The position numbers and the translations under genes were made by a program. The notes below the pieces were generated by a model. The model was not told where the DNA came from and searched no databases. It saw nothing but the letters and a program-made list of their open reading frames with translations. 64,000 bases of DNA from Planctomycetaceae bacterium (GTDB lineage Bacteria > Planctomycetota > Phycisphaerae > Sedimentisphaerales > UBA12454): contig JAJFVK010000008.1 in the NCBI GenBank assembly GCA_021371795.1, forward strand, positions 1 through 64,000, in the 5' to 3' direction. This document shows, in pieces, positions 1 through 7,857 of this stretch (position 1 is its first letter; the number at the start of each line of letters is the position of its first letter).

Positions 1-2537
1 TCGATAACTGCAGCGAAAGTTATACAGGCGATTTAAACAATGACTGTACAGTTAATTTTGACGATTTGGCTATTTTCTCTGGTGAGTGGCTGACGTCTGA
101 TTTAATTACCCCAATAATTTCCGATTTAAATGGCGATAAAATAGTTAATCTGAAAGACTTCGTACTATTTGCCGAACAATGGCTGCAAATTAGTGAGCCA
201 TATATTTTCTTTCCTGTAAGCGATATTGTCTGGCGTGTAGATGACCCTCTTTATAAAGAGCTTTTATCTATAAATCCTGTGGGCATGGCACAGGAAGGCG
301 CGTTCACGTGGGCGCATCTTATGGTGTATGACAACTGCCGTAAAATAGCTAATCAGTTCGGTCTGAAATATGTCTATGAAGATTCCCAGAAAATGAATGC
401 AGAAAATAATCTTATGTACATAGCTAATCAGTATGTCTTTGAGTCTTCGGCGTATAATCTCGCTTATTATGATGATTTATATGGATTACAAAATGTTGTA
501 ACCATCGGCGACCTTACTGCTGTTATACCAGATCATGATTATGGCGGTAAAACAAGTCTATTTCCTGACCCTGTAATTAATCAGGCTGTTATGGACAAAG
601 CCGAACATCTGGTTCAAACATCTCCGCAGTGGATATGGGCATTATATACCGGCGATGAAACACATGAAATAACAGATAAGGGTGGAGTAACGACTTTTGC
701 CAGTTCGACAAAGCCGGCTTATATGACTATTGCAGATGCCGAGGTTAAAACACAATATGGCAATGGCGTGTATGGTATTCCTTTGTCGTTAACCGATACC
801 AATCCCTATCGCTGGATAGCTTATCGCAGATGGTTGAATGAAAAGCTTATCAATCGAATGGGTGACGTATATAATATGGTCAAAGCCGAAGAACCTGATA
901 TTAAGCTTATTTCCTACGACCCTATAGCGGGGCATCATCCTTATGATTTTAGTACGTGGTATGGTAAATGCGATATTCTGACACATCAACTTTACCCTAT
1001 ACAGGATAAGCATTCTGTGAAATTCGGATTTACCACGAAACTTATAAAAGATATTTCAGGAATCGAAGAAGTATGGCCATGCTTCCATGTTGAAAACTAC
1101 GCTACGTCTTTTACGCCTGAAGAGGTGCTGGAACTGGTTAGTCAGGCTTTCCGCAATGGCGCAACAGGATTTCACATTTATCCCGCGGATACAATAGGCC
1201 TGCGCAGCGGTATAAACTACCTCGCCCATGAATACTACGGTGCGCCGGAACGATGGCAGCTTTTGATGAAGCTGGTTGATGAAGCAAGCAAGATGAATAA
1301 ACTGCAATTTCCAGAACCAGATTTTGCGGTTATGTATTCCGGCGACACATACGCAAGTCAGGGTTATTATATTAACTCAAGCGGTGTACATTCCGGTGAG
1401 GTTGAATACGCATATACATTGCTTGGCCCGAATGCAAAGAGCTGGTTTAAGTTTATCGATGACAATCAGATTGAGAGGCAGTCTGCAAACATCGCTGATT
1501 TTAACGCAATTTATATTCCATTCGCCAAGTATGAAAGAGAATCTACGATACAGAAGCTCCAGCAGTATGTGTCTAATGGCGGAACTTTAATTTCAACTGA
1601 CCCTGAAATATTCAGCTATAATGCATGGGGTAATTCGATGGCCAGTTATCGTTCCACTATTTTCGGTGTAACATTAAACGGAACACAATCCGTTTCGACG
1701 ATCAATTATCAAGGCCTTTCAATGCCGGTATATGGCACCGCGTATAATATCAACACAAGCGGTTGTACAGTCCTGGCCACTTTTAACAATGGCAAGCCGG
1801 CTATTGTTTCGCATCCGTACGGCTCTGGCAAAGCAATATTCTTTGCGGCCAATCCCTTTGCCTCAAGTTCCGTAATAAGCAGCGAAAGCTGGATTAGTTT
1901 TTTCAAGAGCTTCCAAACATATTTAGACCTGCGAACCGACCAGGATATCTGGCGATTCAGATTTCCATATTCTTTGGTTAAGCCGGTGGCAAAACCTAAT
2001 GGCCAGTGTCTTACGAACAACTACATTTTCTGGCAGGGATTTGCGCCGATTAACATATTAAATCTGAATACGGGCGGTACCTATAAATACAGTCTGGCTC
2101 CAGATACGTATGCGGATATTAGCGGAGCCGACATAGAAATTCCGTTTAGTTCCGGCAAACTTACCAATAGACGGTCAGCCACGGGTTCGGCCAATAGTCT
2201 GGCCCTTGGTAAAAGCCTTTACTCGGACTGGATAGTGCGATATTCAGCTTCATCGCTGTCTGCATTTACAATCACATTTGATTTGAAGCAATCCTATCCG
2301 ATAGGTAAAGTAAAACTGTTCACTGCGGGACAGTTACCTAAATTAGACCTTTACGGCTCTAATAATGGCACGGACTGGCAGAAACTGAATGAGACCGGAG
2401 GCCCGGTTGCAAATTCATCTGACGTCCTTGATACAACTTTAGACGGCAATGGTCAGTCCTGCAGATATTTGAGAGTTGATTTCTCGGTGAGGGATAATTT
2501 GCTCGGCATATCTGAAGTTGAGATATGGACAAACTGA
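1..2537 (+). CDS. Glycosidase-like secreted protein with internal dockerin pair (5' partial)
   Basis: The reading frame is open from base 3, so the gene begins before the window. The visible part starts with two dockerin-like repeats (about 27-95 and 120-185, each G/S-D-L-N-x-D ending in W-L). A TIM-barrel-like glycosidase region follows (about 225-1450), then a flavodoxin/GATase-like segment as in GH42-type beta-galactosidases (about 1490-1900), then a discoidin-like (F5/8 type C) C-terminus (about 2130-2534). It is clearly paralogous to the protein at 13724-16984; shared motifs include DPLY/NPLY, THQLYP and a HVE(N/E)Y segment. The paralog has a CBM9-like N-terminus and no dockerin. Glycosidase activity is inferred from architecture; no catalytic residues are assigned. 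Confidence 0.75.
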   Translation, partial: DNCSESYTGDLNNDCTVNFDDLAIFSGEWLTSDLITPIISDLNGDKIVNLKDFVLFAEQWLQISEPYIFFPVSDIVWRVDDPLYKELLSINPVGMAQEGAFTWAHLMVYDNCRKIANQFGLKYVYEDSQKMNAENNLMYIANQYVFESSAYNLAYYDDLYGLQNVVTIGDLTAVIPDHDYGGKTSLFPDPVINQAVMDKAEHLVQTSPQWIWALYTGDETHEITDKGGVTTFASSTKPAYMTIADAEVKTQYGNGVYGIPLSLTDTNPYRWIAYRRWLNEKLINRMGDVYNMVKAEEPDIKLISYDPIAGHHPYDFSTWYGKCDILTHQLYPIQDKHSVKFGFTTKLIKDISGIEEVWPCFHVENYATSFTPEEVLELVSQAFRNGATGFHIYPADTIGLRSGINYLAHEYYGAPERWQLLMKLVDEASKMNKLQFPEPDFAVMYSGDTYASQGYYINSSGVHSGEVEYAYTLLGPNAKSWFKFIDDNQIERQSANIADFNAIYIPFAKYERESTIQKLQQYVSNGGTLISTDPEIFSYNAWGNSMASYRSTIFGVTLNGTQSVSTINYQGLSMPVYGTAYNINTSGCTVLATFNNGKPAIVSHPYGSGKAIFFAANPFASSSVISSESWISFFKSFQTYLDLRTDQDIWRFRFPYSLVKPVAKPNGQCLTNNYIFWQGFAPINILNLNTGGTYKYSLAPDTYADISGADIEIPFSSGKLTNRRSATGSANSLALGKSLYSDWIVRYSASSLSAFTITFDLKQSYPIGKVKLFTAGQLPKLDLYGSNNGTDWQKLNETGGPVANSSDVLDTTLDGNGQSCRYLRVDFSVRDNLLGISEVEIWTN

Positions 2538-2679
2538 AAGTGAGGCATTGCTATGCGGGCAGTCGTCAAAGGTTTCTTGACATTACCCTGTACTTCCAAT
2601 GATATATCTGTGATTATGTCGATGTCTGATGCCTAACGCAGAAATTAATATTTATACTTTTCGTTGAATTGGAGTGAAA

Positions 2680-3462
2680 ATGAAATTATCGACATTGTCT
2701 GGCATTGCAATTAGCATCGCATCATTATTTCTGTTAACGTCGTGCAGCAACTCACAAATTCGCAGCAGTTCAGATGCGCAAACCATTACTGTCAATGGGA
2801 AAATATATAATCTGGAATGGAATGACGAATTTAACGGTACTAAACTTGATACTTCAAAATGGGGCTATCGACTTGGAAATCGCAGAACCGGTTTCTGGGT
2901 TGAAGACGCAGTTCGACTTGATGGCAAGGGTAATTTAAACCTGGTTACTTATGAAAAAGATGGACAACATTACTCTGGTGCCATCGAAACCTTTAAAACC
3001 TATATGACGCGTTATGGATATTTTGAAATTAGGTGCAAGTTAAACAATAAGGAAGGACACTGGCCTTCATTCTGGATTCAAACACCAACCTTCCGCAAAT
3101 TCCAGAACGATCCAGGTAAAGGCGGTGCAGAAATCGACATCATGGAATATTGGGTGCAATCGCCGGAAAAAATCCATAATTCGGTACACTGGAATGGTTT
3201 GGATGACGAACTAAATACGCGTACAAAAGCTTCGGACATACCAAATCTAAACAAAGGATTCCACACCATCGGCCTTGAATGGACGCCAAATGAATATATT
3301 TTCTATGTTGACGGTAAAGAAATTTTTAGAGTTGAAGAAGGAATTTCACACATAGAAGAATTTATGATACTAAGCGATGAATGGCCTGGCGAGATAACAA
3401 AAACAAAGTTGCCCGACAAATTTATCGTAGATTATGTCAGGGTCTATAAAGCAGAAAAATAA
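2680..3462 (+). CDS. GH16 family glycoside hydrolase, lipoprotein
   Basis: A 260-residue protein of the GH16 beta-jelly-roll family (laminarinases, agarases, carrageenases, porphyranases). The catalytic E-I-D-I-M-E motif is at about residues 151-156 (nucleophile E151, acid/base E156), inside GGAEIDIMEYW. The N-terminus is a lipoprotein signal with lipobox L-L-T-S-C at about residue 22, so it is probably membrane-anchored and faces outward. Start chosen at ATG 2680 because GGAG at 2671-2674 is 5 nt upstream; an in-frame GTG at 2674 overlaps that site. Length is typical of a single-domain GH16. A TTGACA lies at 2577-2582 but its -10 is poor. The exact polysaccharide cannot be told from sequence. 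Confidence 0.9.
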   Translation: MKLSTLSGIAISIASLFLLTSCSNSQIRSSSDAQTITVNGKIYNLEWNDEFNGTKLDTSKWGYRLGNRRTGFWVEDAVRLDGKGNLNLVTYEKDGQHYSGAIETFKTYMTRYGYFEIRCKLNNKEGHWPSFWIQTPTFRKFQNDPGKGGAEIDIMEYWVQSPEKIHNSVHWNGLDDELNTRTKASDIPNLNKGFHTIGLEWTPNEYIFYVDGKEIFRVEEGISHIEEFMILSDEWPGEITKTKLPDKFIVDYVRVYKAEK

Positions 3463-3538
3463 AGTATCTGTTCATCTGCAAGCATTCAACGCGTATGTTG
3501 AAAAGCTAAAATGCGGGTTAAATTGGAATTTTATAAAT

Positions 3539-4537
3539 ATGAATAATTTTAGAAAAGTTGTTTTTTTGCTTATGGTTTCGAGTGTTGTTTTCCCCAGTTT
3601 TGCCTTGGGCGCCTTGAAAAAAAAGAGTGTGAATTCCTATAATTTTATAAACATTGGTCATCTTGATTACGGTTCCAATGACAATCAAATCGGGCTTCTT
3701 CTGGAGCCCGGTGTTCCTCCCACAGGCCCAGAATCATTCTGGATTGACGATAATGGCCGGATTTATGTCTGTGATACCGCAAATAAAAAGATCAAATTTT
3801 TTTCTGCCAAAGGCGAATTTATAGACCAGGTGTCCGTTAATTTTAAGTGCAATGATGTGGCTGTTGATGACCAAAACAATATCTTTGTTATGGACCGTGC
3901 CAGAAAGCTAATCCACTGTTTTTCTATGAAACAATTGCTTTCTGTCATAGCTGTTGATAAATCCCTGATATCTAACACTAACCTTCTGAATATCTCCGAC
4001 GGCAAGCTTGAAATAATCACCAATGACCAGGAAAGATATCTTATGTGCGAGCCCGAGGGGTTCAGCCTTCTCGATGCCGAAAAAAATAATGGCAATTCGA
4101 AGGATAAAGTGATTTTAAGAAAACCTATAGTAAGAAAAAATAATTCAAGGTTAAGTCTTAAAAGAACTAATGACCGAAAGTTAGAAATAACCTTTTTGGA
4201 TGACGATTCCAATTCTCATAAAGCCCTTCGTAAAAAAACTCCCGGCAAAACTGTCCTTCCGGCAAGCGATGTGGTTTCTTCGACCCTTTTAGGCAGCGAC
4301 CAGACAGGTAACTGCTATATTCAGGTAGAACAGATTGCAGGTTCTGGTTTTGGCATAAATCTTTGTGTATATATTCTCGATTCCGAAGGGAAAACTAATT
4401 GCGTAATAGACAAAATACCTAATAACTATTGGACTTATACCGCCAAGCTCCTTCAAGTTAATGGAAAAGGTGACATTTATCAACTTTTGCCGACCGAGCA
4501 GGGCATAGAGATCAATTGCTGGAAGCGAAGCAAGTAG
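3539..4537 (+). CDS. Secreted beta-propeller-like (NHL/6-blade) protein
   Basis: A 332-residue protein with a clear signal peptide (MNNFRKVVFLLMVSSVVF, then A-L-G-A). The mature part has repeats like WIDDNGRIYVCDTANKKIKFF and VAVDDQNNIFVMDRARKLI, the pattern of NHL or 6-bladed propeller repeats, with weaker blades toward the C-terminus. The frame is open upstream to 3434, overlapping the GH16 gene, but only the ATG at 3539 places the signal peptide at the N-terminus. It ends 1 nt before the next start codon, so it is probably co-transcribed with the gene at 4539. A binding or scaffolding role outside the cell is inferred; no enzyme motif was seen. Confidence 0.65.
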   Translation: MNNFRKVVFLLMVSSVVFPSFALGALKKKSVNSYNFINIGHLDYGSNDNQIGLLLEPGVPPTGPESFWIDDNGRIYVCDTANKKIKFFSAKGEFIDQVSVNFKCNDVAVDDQNNIFVMDRARKLIHCFSMKQLLSVIAVDKSLISNTNLLNISDGKLEIITNDQERYLMCEPEGFSLLDAEKNNGNSKDKVILRKPIVRKNNSRLSLKRTNDRKLEITFLDDDSNSHKALRKKTPGKTVLPASDVVSSTLLGSDQTGNCYIQVEQIAGSGFGINLCVYILDSEGKTNCVIDKIPNNYWTYTAKLLQVNGKGDIYQLLPTEQGIEINCWKRSK

Positions 4538-4538
4538 G

Positions 4539-5909
4539 ATGTACGATATGATTATACTGCCAAATAAGACCATTTGCCGTTTATTATTTATTGCTATTGT
4601 AATGTTGGGGCTTTCTGCCGGTGATGTGCCGGCCTGGAGCGGCGATGCTTTCACATATATAACACGAGAACAGATAGTCAGTAAAGCACAGGAAATGATT
4701 AATTACACCTGGAGTCCATTGCGCGGCATTCGGAACAGGCGTTCTACGGACAATAATTATTGGTATAATTTTTATTCGTATCAGACATATACTGGTATAG
4801 CTTATTCATGGAACGCTCCCCAGGAAAATCTGGAGGAGTTTGCAAATCTTATTGAAAACGGAACGGAGTTTCAGGTTGGTGACAACTTATATGTTAATAC
4901 GCAGTTAAGCCTTAGATCAGGTCCGGGTGTCTCTTTTGATATTCTTGCGAGTGTATCTGCGACTAATACCGTTGAGGTACTCGCCAATGCTGACAATGGA
5001 ATATGGGTTGATGGTTATCATTGGTGGAATGTGAAATATAATGGCCAAAGCTACTGGTGTGCCGGCGGTTCTGCAAGTACTGATTACCTCTTGAGATATA
5101 CCGGCTATGGGAACGACTGCTCTGGTTTTGTAAGCATTTGCTGGAAGCTTCCCTCGCGTTACGTTACATGGACATTTGAAGATGATGCTATTGCTGCCGG
5201 CGGTTGCGTTGATAGTCTTGGTGATGTTGGCTCATGTGCTTCGGCTAATTTGAAAATCGGCGATGCCTGTAATGATGCTGCCGAACACATTATTCTTTAT
5301 AAGGAGACTCTGTCTGACGGCAGGATGATGTCAATGGAACAAACACCCACTGTCGCCAGAGAAAGGGTTTGGTACTGGAGTTCGCTTTCGGATTATCGTC
5401 CTGTTAGAAGAAGGTTGATAACAGAGCCTACTTTGCCTATGGTTGAAACTCGGGACTGCACTAACCTTACCGCGACTTCGATAACACTAAATGCTGTGAT
5501 TACTGATTCAGGCAGTTCTACTATCACCAACCGACTTTTTACATGGGCTGCTAATGAGAACGGTACTGACAATGTTGTGACAGATGTACAGGTAAATGGT
5601 ACAAGCTTTAGTTGCAATATTGCGGGGTTTCAGCCAGATACTGATTACTACTTTAAGGCATGGGTGCGAAACGCTTCCGGCTGGATTAGTACGCCGCCGA
5701 TTAATTTTAAAACTAAGTGTATGGGCGATTTAAATTCAGATAATAAAGTCAATTTTATTGATTACACCCTGTTAACTATCGATTGGAACAATACTTGCTC
5801 TTGTCCTGTTTGGTGTAATGGCGGTGATTTTAATCAGGATGGGCATATTAACATAAACGATTTTCATCTACTAATTCAAAATTGGCTTTCTGGAACAGAT
5901 AATTTTTAA
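4539..5909 (+). CDS. Secreted NlpC/P60-like protein with SH3b, Fn3-like and dockerin domains
   Basis: 456 residues. Order: signal peptide (about 1-32); an N-terminal helical stretch; an SH3b-like segment (about 105-185, containing LSLRSGPG and WWNVKYNGQSYW); a papain-like NlpC/P60 core with nucleophile Cys in NDCSGFVS (about 190) and a candidate His in AEHIILY (about 250); a fibronectin-III-like domain (about 295-395); and a C-terminal dockerin pair with W-N/W-L endings (about 396-453). The SH3b sits just before the catalytic Cys rather than well separated. Probable substrates are peptidoglycan or other amide-linked polymers. ATG 4548 is an alternative start with AGGA 9 nt upstream (4536-4539). 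No gene follows until 6264. Confidence 0.7.
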   Translation: MYDMIILPNKTICRLLFIAIVMLGLSAGDVPAWSGDAFTYITREQIVSKAQEMINYTWSPLRGIRNRRSTDNNYWYNFYSYQTYTGIAYSWNAPQENLEEFANLIENGTEFQVGDNLYVNTQLSLRSGPGVSFDILASVSATNTVEVLANADNGIWVDGYHWWNVKYNGQSYWCAGGSASTDYLLRYTGYGNDCSGFVSICWKLPSRYVTWTFEDDAIAAGGCVDSLGDVGSCASANLKIGDACNDAAEHIILYKETLSDGRMMSMEQTPTVARERVWYWSSLSDYRPVRRRLITEPTLPMVETRDCTNLTATSITLNAVITDSGSSTITNRLFTWAANENGTDNVVTDVQVNGTSFSCNIAGFQPDTDYYFKAWVRNASGWISTPPINFKTKCMGDLNSDNKVNFIDYTLLTIDWNNTCSCPVWCNGGDFNQDGHININDFHLLIQNWLSGTDNF

Positions 5910-5990
5910 TTAAAACGTATCTGTTCGGTCGTACCTACGGCTAATATCTTCTTGGCTCGGCAATCCTGTAAAACCGTTATTTTAAACCAT

Positions 5991-6030
5991 TTAAGCCTGG
6001 TTTTTAAAAATTAAGCCTGGTTTTTAAAAA
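5991..6030. repeat. Exact 20-bp tandem duplication
   Basis: Two perfect adjacent copies of a 20-bp unit (TTAAGCCTGG followed by TTTTTAAAAA) at 5991-6010 and 6011-6030. The second half of the unit is self-complementary. It lies about 70 bp upstream of the promoter at 6103. Confidence 0.9.
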
Positions 6031-6102
6031 AAAGACCCAAAATTATCTTATATGAGAGTTGTATGAAAAATTATCCAAACTACGTAATTTTTAAATTTTA
6101 GC

Positions 6103-6131
6103 TTGACAAGACATGGCATAGCATGTACTAT
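6103..6131 (+). promoter_or_regulatory. Sigma-70-type promoter for the PEP-CTERM gene
   Basis: TTGACA (6103-6108), 17-bp spacer, TACTAT (6126-6131). The -35 is perfect and the -10 is close to consensus. The predicted transcript has a leader of about 125 nt before the gene at 6264. Confidence 0.75.
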
Positions 6132-6186
6132 AGTGGATGTTTACTGTATTACATATAGCCCTAAATAGAATTCTAAGGGAGGTTAA

Positions 6187-6246
6187 ATGGATTTGGGTTT
6201 AGTTCGTTTGGTTGTATCGTTCAATAAAATATTTTATTTTATTTAA
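6187..6246 (+). CDS. Possible 19-residue leader peptide
   Basis: ATG at 6187 is preceded by AAGGGAGG about 4 nt upstream, one of the strongest ribosome-binding sites in the window. The ORF encodes 19 residues, mostly hydrophobic (starts MDLGLVRLVV, ends FYFI), and stops 17 nt before the PEP-CTERM gene. It lies wholly inside the long leader made from the promoter at 6103. It could be an attenuating or coupling leader, or chance. No family is recognised. Confidence 0.35.
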   Translation: MDLGLVRLVVSFNKIFYFI

Positions 6247-6263
6247 TTTGGAGGAATTGGAAA

Positions 6264-7739
6264 ATGAAGAAGTCAAATTTTTTACTCGCGGTTTTAATCA
6301 TTTCTTGCATGGCATCCATGTCTTTTGGTGTGTCGGCCTTTTTTAGAGATGACCTTTCAGAAGCTACTGATGACTATCACTGGTCGGACACAACAGCCTG
6401 GTACCTTATTAACGATGTTGGATCTCCTGCCCTTGGTCGCGTACCGCTTATAACTGATACTGTTTTCCTGTATTTTCAAAGAGAAACAGTTGTCAACAGT
6501 GATGCTTTCTGTAACTCCTTATTCGTTGGATACTGGAATGAAGGTGCAAAGCTGACCCTGGCGCCGGGCGATTACACTTTAAAAGTGAACAGCCAATTGT
6601 TAGGCGGCCGCAGCGGAACTGGCAACGTAATCACTCAAAATGGCGGCACCTTTAGAGCTGATGTCGGTGTTCGCCTTGGTTATGATACCGCAGAGACAGT
6701 TTACAATATGAACGCTGGTACACTTACCACTGCCGGTGCTGGTGTTGTGACAAGAGGTATTGTAGTTGGAACCGGTGGTGATAGCTTGAAAGATGGCTCA
6801 TCCACAACATTCAATCAGACCGGCGGCACAGTAACAACCGGCGAGCTTGCTGTTGGTAAAGCCGGCACGACTGGTATTTACAATCTCACAGGCGGAACGA
6901 TTAATGGGATTTATTGGAGCACTAACTTTAAGATTGGTGCAATTGGTTCTGCTAAAGCGTCAATAAAATCCGAATTTAATTTGGGCAATGCCGTCAGTAC
7001 TGGAACAATTACCGGTTCTGCAGATGCAAGTCTGTATATCGATTGCCGCAACTCGTCCCTGAATGGTTGGGGTGTTATACAGGCAGGCAGCAAGACGAGC
7101 ACCGCAAGCAGGCTGTTCAATGATGGCACGATTAAGGCTGATGGTTTTGGCATTGACCGTACTTTAGATGTTTCAAACTACAACAGAGTTGTTTCAAATT
7201 CCGGCGTTTCCGGAGCTGTCAATACAGGCACAAATGGATACTATGCCGTTAATCATGGCAAACTTCTTTTACCCAGCGTTACAGTGGCTGCCGGCAACGG
7301 CGCTTACAATTGGGGTGAAGATGCCGCACGCAGCGTAACCAGTCTTGTAAACAGTGTACGCGTAACTTTCACAAATGCTTCAGAAGGTTCTTTGGATATA
7401 GCGTTGTTGGCGAATGACCGCACAGATGTTGTCGCTTATGATGGCAAAACTTTCATAGGCATTTGGAGTTTTGCACAAATGACATTTGATAATGCGAATA
7501 TTGCTTTCAGATATGATGAAGCATTGGCAGCCGGACTTGGAATTGATGAAGAATCACTCAATATTTTCAAACTTGAAGGTACTAACTGGGTTGCTCTTGC
7601 GAGTACAGTTGATTCAATTAACAATCGTATAACCGCAAATGTTGACGAGTTTTCAGTTTTTGCAGTAGGTGTTCCAGAGCCTGCAACCGTTATTCTTTTG
7701 GGACTTGGTCTTTCACTTCTTGGAAGAAAGCGTAAATAA
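6264..7739 (+). CDS. PEP-CTERM beta-helix-like surface protein
   Basis: 491 residues. Signal peptide at about 1-25, then repeated glycine/threonine/asparagine-rich segments (NGGTF, TGGTV, TGGTI) like those of autotransporter-type parallel beta-helices, then a C-terminal sorting signal: VPEPATV, hydrophobic LLGLGLSLLG, basic RKRK. PEP-CTERM proteins are processed by exosortase and linked to extracellular polymer. GGAGG at 6250-6254 supports the start. It is paralogous over nearly its full length to the protein at 7858-9513; both share FNDG, NWGEDAA and a terminal 'NDR(T/S)D' region. A strong hairpin at 7758-7786 separates the two genes, so they are probably transcribed independently. Confidence 0.85.
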   Translation: MKKSNFLLAVLIISCMASMSFGVSAFFRDDLSEATDDYHWSDTTAWYLINDVGSPALGRVPLITDTVFLYFQRETVVNSDAFCNSLFVGYWNEGAKLTLAPGDYTLKVNSQLLGGRSGTGNVITQNGGTFRADVGVRLGYDTAETVYNMNAGTLTTAGAGVVTRGIVVGTGGDSLKDGSSTTFNQTGGTVTTGELAVGKAGTTGIYNLTGGTINGIYWSTNFKIGAIGSAKASIKSEFNLGNAVSTGTITGSADASLYIDCRNSSLNGWGVIQAGSKTSTASRLFNDGTIKADGFGIDRTLDVSNYNRVVSNSGVSGAVNTGTNGYYAVNHGKLLLPSVTVAAGNGAYNWGEDAARSVTSLVNSVRVTFTNASEGSLDIALLANDRTDVVAYDGKTFIGIWSFAQMTFDNANIAFRYDEALAAGLGIDEESLNIFKLEGTNWVALASTVDSINNRITANVDEFSVFAVGVPEPATVILLGLGLSLLGRKRK

Positions 7740-7757
7740 TAATTTAATAGATTGTAA

Positions 7758-7790
7758 TTTTGGGAGGACATTATGTCCTCCCAAAAATTT
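7758..7790 (+). terminator. Rho-independent-like terminator between paralogs
   Basis: A perfect 12-bp stem, TTTTGGGAGGAC (7758-7769) pairing with GTCCTCCCAAAA (7775-7786), with a 5-nt loop, followed by a short ATTTT. The run of Ts is brief, so efficiency is uncertain. Confidence 0.75.
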
Positions 7791-7857
7791 TGCTCTCAAA
7801 ATCGTAATTTGGTAGTTCCTGTTTCAAAGAATAGGTTTTAATATAGGAGATTCAGTA

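Larger units (their letters stand above)
5910..6263 (+). other. Gene-free stretch with direct repeat, promoter and leader ORF
   Basis: 354 bp between two plus-strand genes. It contains a weak hairpin (AAACCA ... TGGTTT, about 5982-6006) that could end the upstream transcript, an exact 20-bp tandem repeat (5991-6030), a strong sigma-70-type promoter (6103-6131) and a 19-codon ORF with a strong ribosome-binding site (6187-6246). Nothing else coding was seen. Confidence 0.6.
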
